Shown one piece after another: positions 1 to 7,600 of a stretch of 19,016 bases of DNA. This DNA comes from DASRVA01 sp050732935 (GTDB lineage Bacteria > Gemmatimonadota > Gemmatimonadetes > JACCXV01 > JAHWKZ01). The notes under the pieces were generated by a model. The model saw only the letters and a list, made by a program, of their open reading frames with translations. It did not search any database and was not told the DNA's origin. The translations under genes were made by a program, and so were the position numbers. Where the stretch lies: the NCBI GenBank assembly GCA_050732935.1, contig JBOHRW010000139.1, forward strand, positions 1 through 19,016. Reading direction: 5' to 3'. Every line of letters starts with the position of its first letter. Positions within the stretch are counted from its first letter, which is position 1.

Positions 1-66
1 GATACCCGAAGTTCGAATCGACTTGAAATTGGGGTCAACCAACTCAAGCCAGGACGGAGCCGGAGA

Positions 67-459
67 ATGAGAACTCTTTGTCAACGCGTGTTGCCGGTTT
101 CTCTAGCCGTTCTTTGGACTTGCGAGACGGACGTCTCCACCGAGGTCGCACCAACCGGCCTGACCCCTACCGCGCAGGTTCACTTCCTACCTTATGGAGT
201 TCCAGCGCCTGACACATTACCTCCTAATGTGATCCCCCAACCGTACGATCCCCCGTATACATGGTCTCCCAGCGCCGAATTCTACTCCTGGCCTCGCCTT
301 ACCAGGCGAGCAGCGAACACGACTTCCATCTGGAGGCGGCCAGCAAATGCTTGTGCCCCAGAGGATGGAAAGGGGCCTGCGATGGGAATCGACCAGCTTT
401 ACCGGTATTTTCAGCAATCATCGCACTGCCCTGTCCCTGAGCGTCCCTTATACGGGTGA
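67..459 (+). CDS. Possible 5' part of a secreted protein gene (hypothetical, perhaps frameshifted)
   Basis: A 130-codon frame opens with a start codon preceded by GGAG at 56-59, seven bases upstream, which is good ribosome-binding spacing. The first 20 or so residues (MRTLCQRVLPVSLAVLWTCE) look like a weak signal peptide or lipoprotein leader: two early arginines, then a short hydrophobic run. The next 70 residues are rich in Pro, Thr and aromatic residues, as in an exported linker. No family is recognised. The frame ends inside the next frame, which is Cys- and Trp-rich but lacks a signal peptide and a convincing start. I infer that both may derive from one secreted-protein gene broken by a frameshift between about 300 and 459, but I cannot place the shift and no homologue was compared. 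Confidence 0.35.
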   Translation: MRTLCQRVLPVSLAVLWTCETDVSTEVAPTGLTPTAQVHFLPYGVPAPDTLPPNVIPQPYDPPYTWSPSAEFYSWPRLTRRAANTTSIWRRPANACAPEDGKGPAMGIDQLYRYFQQSSHCPVPERPLYG

Positions 460-1075
460 GCAAGAAGCCATCTTCGCTCCTACCGCCTTGCCCTCTGGTA
501 GTGCGTGTATCGAAATGTCGACTACACATCGTCGATATCCAGCGGATGTCTCGGGGACCCGTCATCTTGCTAGTTGGTGGGACTGGTGTGAACCTGAAGG
601 CAAGCCAGCCGCAGCGGCTTATGAGGAAGATATGACGATTCAATTTTGGCAGGATCTGTATACATATGTCAGTTCGGGCGATGGGAATCGCTATTTTGCA
701 ATGGAGATTGTACCGAATGGTTCTGAATGTTGGCGAGGACTTCTATACAATTTTGAAAATGGATCTTGGGAGCAGAAGCTAAGCAGTTGTTATCCTCCGC
801 TTCGAGAGGAGAATTGGACTGGTAATGGGGACGAGGGGTGGTCAATGTGGGAGGCTGTGGGAGCCAATCTTGTGAGTACATGCCCTGACCTGTCAGGGAC
901 GGGGACCAATATAACCCAAGTGTATAACCCGAGCACTGGCTGGCATGACATTAATGTGGTGGCCCCCAGCGTGAATAGTGGAACTCAATGCTGGCTTTCT
1001 GAACCAGACTGGGATATGACGTATACGGACGTTGGATCAGGCTCAGAGTGGCGAGCCTTCACGCCCTTTGATTGA
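347..1075 (+). CDS. Cys/Trp-rich hypothetical protein, probably extracytoplasmic
   Basis: A 242-codon frame whose second half looks like a genuine folded protein: many Trp, Tyr and Asn-Gly turns, and six cysteines spread along it (SACIE, DWCEPE, SECWRG, SSCYPP, STCPDL, TQCWLS), the pattern of disulfide-bonded exported proteins. The annotated start has no clear ribosome-binding site, the frame is open upstream to 233, and there is no signal peptide. This is why I suspect the 67-459 frame supplied the N-terminus before a frameshift. Base composition is near 50% G+C, unlike the roughly two-thirds G+C genes downstream, suggesting foreign or weakly selected DNA. I do not recognise the family; carbohydrate-binding or glutamic-peptidase-like beta folds are possibilities I cannot support. 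It runs convergently toward the lipid operon with 92 bases between stops. Confidence 0.4.
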   Translation: MLVPQRMERGLRWESTSFTGIFSNHRTALSLSVPYTGEQEAIFAPTALPSGSACIEMSTTHRRYPADVSGTRHLASWWDWCEPEGKPAAAAYEEDMTIQFWQDLYTYVSSGDGNRYFAMEIVPNGSECWRGLLYNFENGSWEQKLSSCYPPLREENWTGNGDEGWSMWEAVGANLVSTCPDLSGTGTNITQVYNPSTGWHDINVVAPSVNSGTQCWLSEPDWDMTYTDVGSGSEWRAFTPFD

Positions 1076-1167
1076 CCAGGGTATCGTGCGTTAGCCGGAG
1101 GCTTACCCGGACGGTCCCGTTTGTGCTGTGGTCTGTGGATTCTCGGCTCATCGCCAACCCTCTGACT

Positions 1168-2724
1168 TCAGCCGACCCCGTTCACGCTCACGTACATGAA
1201 CGGCGGGATCGTGAGGGCGATCACGTCGTCGCCGCCGGTCAGCTCGCGCGCTCGCGCCAGCGCCCGGTCCAGCGACGGCTCCCACCCCACCCCGAGCCGC
1301 CTGGCCGCGCGGTCGTCGGGCGGGCCCACCAGGATCGTCTCCGACAGATATCTGAGCGGATAGGTCGCCCAGTACCACACGGTGAACGGATGGAAGCCGT
1401 GGTGGGCGAACCGTTCGCGATAGCACTCGATCAAATGGGGATCCCGGGCAAACGCCTCCTGGAACTCGGCCTGGATCTCTAACGGATCGTTGGTCTTCGG
1501 CAGGACCTCGTCCCAGAACCGCTTGTAGGCGACGTGGTAGAGATCGTGGAACACCTCGAACACGGGGTTCAGGATGATGACGACCCCGCCCTCCTTGATG
1601 AACGGCTTGTTCCAGAACCAGTTGAAGACGTAGCCGAGGACGTCGCTCACGACGAGGACCGGGTTTATGCGGGCGTCGATCGCATAGGGGGAGAGGTCGG
1701 GGAGCCCGAAGACGAGCGTGTCGTATTGCCGGTCGACCTCGACCTCGAGCTGGTCCCGGAGGACTTCGAGCGTCCGCGCGTGCACGGGATCGATCGCGCC
1801 GGCGTGGATCGCGATCGGCTCGTACTGCGAGCGGATGTTGCGGAAGATCTTCGCCCGCGCCGGCTCGGGGAGCGCCTTCATCGAGGGCGGCGTCGTCCGA
1901 AGAAGGACCCGCTCGGCTGGATTCAGCCGCCCGGGCGGCTTGCACAGGTAGCGCATCGGCGCCGGGTAGGTGGCGCCGTTCATGGCCGCCTCGATCACCA
2001 TGATACGGCAGTGCTCCTGGAGCGTCTCGCTGATCCGGCGGATCGAGTCGTGCATGTGGGAGCCCTCCGGCTGCATCACGTGGGGCGAGTGCTCGGTCAT
2101 CTGTGGCGAGTGGTGAGGCGCGATCGAGTCGTACGTCCCGAACCCCACCGCGACCGACTTGTGCCCGCCGTTCAGGGGGATCTGGATCGTGTCCACGTAG
2201 ATGACGAGGTCGCACTCGGTGACCGCGCGCGAGGTCTGGACGGGCTCGCCGTGATCGGTCTCGCCCAGCGCGACGATGTCCTCGGGGTCCTCGGCGTCGA
2301 AGTTCTTCAGCCGCTCCGGCCAGAACTCCTCCATCAGCCCTTCGCCCAGCATGTACTCCAGCTCGTGCCGCCGCATCTTGCGATGGAGCGCCACCGCGCA
2401 CCGGAGCTGGACGTTCTCGCGGCGGACCCCGCAGTCCTCGAGCAGCTCGAGGAGCCGGGTGATCATGATCTGCCGGATGTCGGGCCGTTGCATGGGCGGA
2501 AACGGCTGGCAGTTGTCGTCGAAGGCGATCAGGACTCTCGACTCCCGCCCGACCAGCTCGCGCAAGGGCGGCATCCCGAGCGGGCTCTCGACCGCCTCCC
2601 GAAGGGCTTGCGGGATCGACCGCTTGGGAATGCCGGGGATGGCCTCCGGAGGGTAGAGTACCGTGGCGTCGTCGGGGAGGTCCGCCGAGATCAGGTTGTT
2701 GCCCGAATAGGTCAGATAGCGCAT
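1168..2724 (-). CDS. LarA-like (DUF2088) nickel-pincer racemase/epimerase family protein
   Basis: 518 residues, last gene of the lipid operon. The N-terminal half resembles LarA (lactate racemase, DUF2088): AFDDNCQPFPP at 67-77 sits where LarA has DDxTRP, ALHRKM at 112-117 matches the LarA His-Arg region, and NGGHKS at 185-190 matches the segment holding the lysine that binds the nickel-pincer cofactor (here Lys189). LarA-family enzymes move a hydride on alpha-hydroxy acids. The usual Arg of DDxTRP is Gln here, so substrate use probably differs from lactate. At 518 residues it is longer than typical LarA (about 420). The start at 2724 was chosen over an in-frame one at 2808 because the latter adds 28 residues overlapping the dehydrogenase gene; the chosen ATG is 10 bases past that gene's stop. 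No larB, larC or larE cofactor gene is visible. Family is fairly sure, function unknown. Confidence 0.8.
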   Translation of the reverse strand: MRYLTYSGNNLISADLPDDATVLYPPEAIPGIPKRSIPQALREAVESPLGMPPLRELVGRESRVLIAFDDNCQPFPPMQRPDIRQIMITRLLELLEDCGVRRENVQLRCAVALHRKMRRHELEYMLGEGLMEEFWPERLKNFDAEDPEDIVALGETDHGEPVQTSRAVTECDLVIYVDTIQIPLNGGHKSVAVGFGTYDSIAPHHSPQMTEHSPHVMQPEGSHMHDSIRRISETLQEHCRIMVIEAAMNGATYPAPMRYLCKPPGRLNPAERVLLRTTPPSMKALPEPARAKIFRNIRSQYEPIAIHAGAIDPVHARTLEVLRDQLEVEVDRQYDTLVFGLPDLSPYAIDARINPVLVVSDVLGYVFNWFWNKPFIKEGGVVIILNPVFEVFHDLYHVAYKRFWDEVLPKTNDPLEIQAEFQEAFARDPHLIECYRERFAHHGFHPFTVWYWATYPLRYLSETILVGPPDDRAARRLGVGWEPSLDRALARARELTGGDDVIALTIPPFMYVSVNGVG

Positions 2725-2734
2725 CGGCGGACGG

Positions 2735-3973
2735 TCAGCGGGGCTCGAAGACGATCTTGACGTGGCCCAGCCGGCCAGCGTCCAGGGCCGTGCGGATCGC
2801 CGCGCCATACTCGTCGAGCGGGAAGCGGGCGGTCACGAGGGGGGCCAGCCGGCCGGCCATCGCCGAGACGTCCTCGACGGCGCGGCCGAAGGTCTCGTCC
2901 GAGCAGGTGTAGCTCCCCCGGACGTCCAGCTCCTTATGCCACATCGCGGTCCAGTCGATTCCGTGGGGGACGCCCGGCATGCCCACGACGATAACGGCAC
3001 CCCGGGGGCGGGTAAAGCGCATGGCCTCGTCGAGCGTGCCCCCCGAGCCCACGCAGTCGAAGGTCAGGTCGGCGCCCCCGACGGCGGTCGGCGGGCCCAG
3101 CTCGGGTTCGTGGAGCTCGGCCCCGATGGCGGCGCCCAGGGCCGGGCGATTCTCCGGCGGGACGACGTCGTCGGCGCCGAGCTCCCGGGCCGCCCCCGCC
3201 TGATGCGGGTACTTGGCGACGGCGACCACGCGGCCCTCGAACCCCGACGCGCGGAGCGCGGCGATCGTGAGAAGACCGATCGACCCGCAGCCGATCACGA
3301 GTGCGGTAGCCGGGGTCGGGCCCTCACGGTCCGGACCGGCCGCGGCTGCGTCACGGTCCGCCCCGCCCTCGAACGCCCGCTCGACCGCGTGCAGGCAGCA
3401 CGAGTAGGGCTCGATCAGGACGGCCGCCTCGTCGGGGACGCCGTCGGGGACCCGCCAGAGCTGGAGCTCGTGGGCGACCAGCGCCGAGCTCCAGCCGCCG
3501 CCCGTGTCCCGGCAGTAGCCGGTCTGGATCCCGGCGCTCAGATCTCCTTCGGTCACCCGGCGGCAGTGCGCGGTGTCGCCCGCCCGGCACGAGATGCAGG
3601 GATCGACCAGGCCGCGGACCCTGCAATGGAGCGGCGGGTGGACGACGACCCGGTCCCCGGCTGCCATCCGCCGCGCTTCCGGGCCGACCTCTTCGACCAA
3701 GCCCACGATCTCGTGGCCGAGGACGAATGGGGTCGAGACGAAAGGCGAGAAGTAGGTGCTCCCCTGAGCGGTCACGGTGGCCAGGTCGGAGCCGCAGATC
3801 CCGGACAGGAGCGGCCGGACGCGGGTCCAGCGCGGCCCGGGCAGCGCCGGCGGGTCGATCTCGGCGAGCCGGACGGGGGAAAGCCGCGAGTCGAGGAGCC
3901 CGGGCCAGCGGGAGCCCGCGTAGCGCGCCGCAAGGTAGCGGGGGACGCTGCGTACGTACTGGACGGCCCGCAT
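2735..3973 (-). CDS. Zinc-dependent alcohol dehydrogenase (medium-chain family)
   Basis: 412-residue cytosolic zinc alcohol dehydrogenase. Visible marks are GICGSD at 58-63 (catalytic zinc Cys60), GHE at 86-88, four structural-zinc cysteines at 117, 126, 129 and 137, and the nucleotide-binding loop VIGCGSIG at 226-233. The C-terminus (PRGAVIVVGMPG and onward) is typical of the family. The substrate cannot be read from sequence. In this operon it could interconvert a fatty aldehyde and alcohol made by the reductase domain of the fusion protein, or oxidise a polyol phosphate head group. Its ATG lies one base after the HAD phosphatase stop (TGA-G-ATG), so translation is probably coupled. A Gly/Asp/Ala-rich insertion at about 203-220 before the Rossmann domain is unusual. 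Confidence 0.88.
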   Translation of the reverse strand: MRAVQYVRSVPRYLAARYAGSRWPGLLDSRLSPVRLAEIDPPALPGPRWTRVRPLLSGICGSDLATVTAQGSTYFSPFVSTPFVLGHEIVGLVEEVGPEARRMAAGDRVVVHPPLHCRVRGLVDPCISCRAGDTAHCRRVTEGDLSAGIQTGYCRDTGGGWSSALVAHELQLWRVPDGVPDEAAVLIEPYSCCLHAVERAFEGGADRDAAAAGPDREGPTPATALVIGCGSIGLLTIAALRASGFEGRVVAVAKYPHQAGAARELGADDVVPPENRPALGAAIGAELHEPELGPPTAVGGADLTFDCVGSGGTLDEAMRFTRPRGAVIVVGMPGVPHGIDWTAMWHKELDVRGSYTCSDETFGRAVEDVSAMAGRLAPLVTARFPLDEYGAAIRTALDAGRLGHVKIVFEPR

Positions 3974-3974
3974 C

Positions 3975-4673
3975 TCAGACGCCCGCGTTCACGGGCGGCG
4001 CGAGGTCCTCCCACTGGAAGACGTCCCAGCCGCGGGAACGGGCGGTCCGGAGCAGACGCGGGTCGGGATTCACGGCCGCCGGGCGGCCGACGGCCTCGAG
4101 CATCGGGCGGTCGTCCAGGCTGTCGGCGTAGCCGAACGAGGCCTCCAGATCGATCCCCTGGGCCTCGGCGAAGCCGACCACGGCCGCCGCCTTCCGCTCG
4201 CCTGACAGCGGCGGTCCTAGGAGGGCGCCGGTCAACCTCCCATCGATCGCCTCGAGTCGCGGGGCGAGGACGTCCGCGACCGCCAGGCATTCCGCCAACC
4301 GTCGAACGATCGGCTCGACCGACCCGCTCACCAGGACGACCCGGTGCCCTTTCCGCCGGTGCTCGCTCACGCGGTCGCGGCCGGCGGCATAGATCCGGGG
4401 CTCGATGTGATGATGGAAGAGCGCTTCCACGCGCTCCGCGAGATCGTCGGTCGAGAGACCCGCGTAGATCCGGTACAGGGCCCGCTGGAAGGCAGCCCGG
4501 CTCTTCCGGTCCAGCGCCAGGTAGTACGGGATCCGGGGCACGAAGGCGGCCATCCAGAGCCAACGAAGCGGGGGGGACATCCCGCCCGTCCGGATCCCGA
4601 CCGCGTAGCGGACGATGTCGCTGTCGACCAGCGTTCCGTCCATGTCGAAGAACGCCGCGGTGCTCCCACTCAT
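3975..4673 (-). CDS. HAD-superfamily phosphatase, HAD-IB type
   Basis: 232 residues with all four HAD motifs: nucleophile DMDGT at 10-14 (Asp10, Asp12), VLVSGS at 113-118, the motif III lysine in GERKAAAV (Lys161), and YADSLDDRP at 182-190 with Asp184 and Asp187/188. The helical cap between motifs I and II is typical of the HAD-IB group that includes SerB-like and phospholipid-linked phosphatases. HAD-IB domains are often found beside or fused to PlsC acyltransferases, and here the preceding gene ends in a PlsC domain with a 4-base ATGA overlap (4670-4673). This supports a role in removing phosphate from a lysophosphatidate-like or alkyl-glycerol-phosphate intermediate, which is inference. 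Phosphoserine phosphatase is less likely from context. Confidence 0.87.
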   Translation of the reverse strand: MSGSTAAFFDMDGTLVDSDIVRYAVGIRTGGMSPPLRWLWMAAFVPRIPYYLALDRKSRAAFQRALYRIYAGLSTDDLAERVEALFHHHIEPRIYAAGRDRVSEHRRKGHRVVLVSGSVEPIVRRLAECLAVADVLAPRLEAIDGRLTGALLGPPLSGERKAAAVVGFAEAQGIDLEASFGYADSLDDRPMLEAVGRPAAVNPDPRLLRTARSRGWDVFQWEDLAPPVNAGV

Positions 4674-7600
4674 GCGGCCGGCCCGGCGGCCTCGCGCTCG
4701 CCGGCGGGCGGCTCCGTCTCCATGCCCCCCGTCGCGGCGCCGTTACCGAGCTCGATGATCGTCTTCCGGACATCGGAGGCGATCGTGCGGTAGAGGATGT
4801 CGTGGGGGAGGCTCTCGCCCGCCTCGCGGTACGAGTCCATCGTGACCGGGGTTCCGAACGTCACCGTCACCTTCCCGCGCTTCGGCAGCGTGCGCCCCGC
4901 GGGCAGGGCGTCGTGGGTTCCCGAGATGCGGACCGGGACGATGGGCACGCCGAGCTCCCAGGCCAGCAACCCCAGCCCGGGCTTGAACGGCTGGATCCCG
5001 CCCGATCGCGAGCGCGTCCCCTCGGGGAAGATGAGCGCCGACTCGCCCCCCGCCAGGATCGACTTCACCATCCTGAGCCCCGCCAGCGAAGCCTCCTCGC
5101 GCTCGATCGGGACGACGTTGAGGAAGGTGCTGAAGAACCAGCGCTTGAGCGCGGTGTCGAAGAAGTAGTCGCGGGCCCCGAGCACGTGGATGGCGCGCGC
5201 CGCCCCGGAGCCGCGGATCCTCCGGACGGCCGAGAGGATGGCGGGCGCGTCCAGGTGGCTCGAGTGGTTGGCGGCCAGCAAATAGGGGCTCTTCCGCGGC
5301 AGGTGCTCCGGGAGCTCGATCGTGAGGTCGAAGTACGATCCGTAGAGGGTCTCGAGCCCCAGCACGGCCGACTCGAAGAGCCATCGGTCCAGGACCGACC
5401 GCTCGTCGAACGGCAGCGCCGACCGAATCTCCGGCCGACGGGCGGCCGGCGGCCGCGCGCGGGCCCGGGACGGGACGCCGGCCGCCGCGAGGAGCTCCTC
5501 GACGGTCCGCACGCGCGAGGCCTCGTCGTCGTCAAGCGGGATCCCGAGCTCGTGCTCGAGGAACAGGAACAGCTCGATGGCCTTCAGGCTGTCGAGGCCG
5601 AGGTCGTCGTACAGGTCGCGGTCGAGGCGGATCTCGCCGGCCGGGAAGCCGGAGAGCCGCGCGAGCTCCCGGCCGATCGCGTCGGCCAGTCGCTCTCGAC
5701 CGCCTTCGGCGGGAGCCGGCGTCGGCGCGCGGATCCCCTTCCGCACGCGCTCCCTGACCGCCGCGCGGTCGATCTCCCCGGACCGGTTCCTGGGCAGCGG
5801 CTCGCCCCACACGTGAAGCTGCTGGACGCGGTGGTAGCTCGGAAGCTCGCGAGCCAGGGCCTGGATGTCGCGCTGGACGAGCTTGCGCACCTCGGCCAGG
5901 TCGCCGGCCTCCTCGACCGCGTTCCGCTCGGGGACGACGACCGCGTGGACCTCCTCGGTCAGCCCGCTCGGCACCCCCACCACGCAGATCTCGCGCACGG
6001 CCGGTATCGCCCGATAGATCGCCTCCAGGTCGATCGGATAGACGTTCTTCCCGCCGCCGGTGACGATCACGTCCTTGATGCGCCCGGTGATGTAGAGGTA
6101 TCCGTCGGCATCGACCCATCCCAGGTCACCGGTGTGGAACCAGCCGTCGATGATCACGCGCTCGGTTGCGCCCGGGTTCTTGAAGTAGCCGTTCATGAGG
6201 CTCGGGCTCTGCACGATGATCTCCCCGACGCCGTCGCTGTCGGTGTGCCAGAGCCGGAGCTCGACGCCCGGGAGCGGCTTGCCGCACGACCCGGCCCGGC
6301 TCTGGTACAGCGGGTTCACGGTGAGGACGGGCGCCGTCTCGGTGAGCCCGTAGCCCTCGTAGATCGTGAGCCCCATGGCCTGGTAATCCTGGTAGAGCTC
6401 GCGCCCGAGCGCGCTCCCGCCGCTCACGAAGAAGCGGATTCCCCCGCCCATCTCCTGGTGGACGCGGCTGAAGATCTGGCGCCCGATGCTGCGGCTGAAC
6501 GTCCGCTCCCAGGAGCGGCTGATCTGCTTGGTCGTCTCCATCAGGTTGGAGCGAATGGGCGACTTACCGACCCCCAGCACCCGTCGCTCGAGGTCTTCGC
6601 GGATGAGCGCGTACAGGGTCGGTACGCCGAGCATGATCGTGGTCCCGGTCTCGCGCATCGCCTCGAGGATGACGCGGGGCTTGAGCGAGCGGGCATAGGT
6701 GACCGTGCCGCCGTGGTGGATGGGCGCCAGGAACCCGCAGGTGAACTCCAGGGCGTGGTAGAGGGGCAGGACGGACAGGAAGCGGTCCTGCTCGCTGACC
6801 GACAGCACGCGGCTGATGCCGAACAGGTTGCTCAGGAAGTTCTGATGTGTGTGCACCGCGCCGCGCGGATCCACCGCCGTGCCCGTCGTGAAGATGATCG
6901 AGGCTGGATCGTCGGAGTCGACCTCGGGCCGTGGGACAGGTTCCGCGGCCAGGGGAGGCCGGGTCGAGCGAGGGTACTCGTCGCGGTCGAACGGGCGGCA
7001 GCCGTCTTCGACGTCCAGCAGCGGGATCGAGTGGCGCTCGCGCTCGTTCACCGCCAGCTCCTCCGCCGTGAACTCGGCGAAGCACCCGGACGAGGCCAGG
7101 ATCGCCCGGGCCTCGGTGAAGCGGGCCGTCGACCACACCTCGCGGTGCCAGGTCTGGGCGTCCAAGGGGACCACGATTAGCCCGACCGAGGTCGCCCCCA
7201 TATAGGCCGCGCCCCAGGCCGGCTGGTTCTCCGACCACAGGACGACGCGGTCCCCCTTCCGGAGCCCCAAGCGCAGGAGCCCGTCGCCGATGGCGAGGGC
7301 GGCCTCGCGGAGCTCGGCGAAAGTCATCGTCTGCCACTCCTCGTCGCGCTTCATCTGGAGGGCGATGCCGTCGGGCAGGCGCCGGGCGGTGGCCTCGAGA
7401 AGATCGAAGATCGTCGAGACCGATGCCTGGCGGGCGGCGTCCTCGTCGTCCACCTCCAGGGTCCCGGCGCGCTCGATCTTCAGGATGTGCTTCTTGACCC
7501 CGGCGATGTGGACCTGCATGTAGTGACGCCAGTTGATCCGCGAGACGTCGAAGTTGAACCGCCGCCGGTCGTCGGGGGACAGCCACTCGTAGAGGCGCAT

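Noticed and set aside
1076..1167. Bidirectional terminator between the convergent genes
   Set aside because: No convincing stem followed by a T run on either strand was found in these 92 bases.
1534..2760. Long plus-strand frame opposite the LarA-like gene
   Set aside because: The minus-strand protein has clear family motifs; the plus-strand translation is low-complexity Val/Asp/Arg-rich.
2762..7180. A 1472-codon open frame on the plus strand
   Set aside because: It is antisense to the dehydrogenase, HAD and four-domain fusion genes, is Arg/Gly/Asp-rich with no domain pattern, and reflects GC-rich codon bias.
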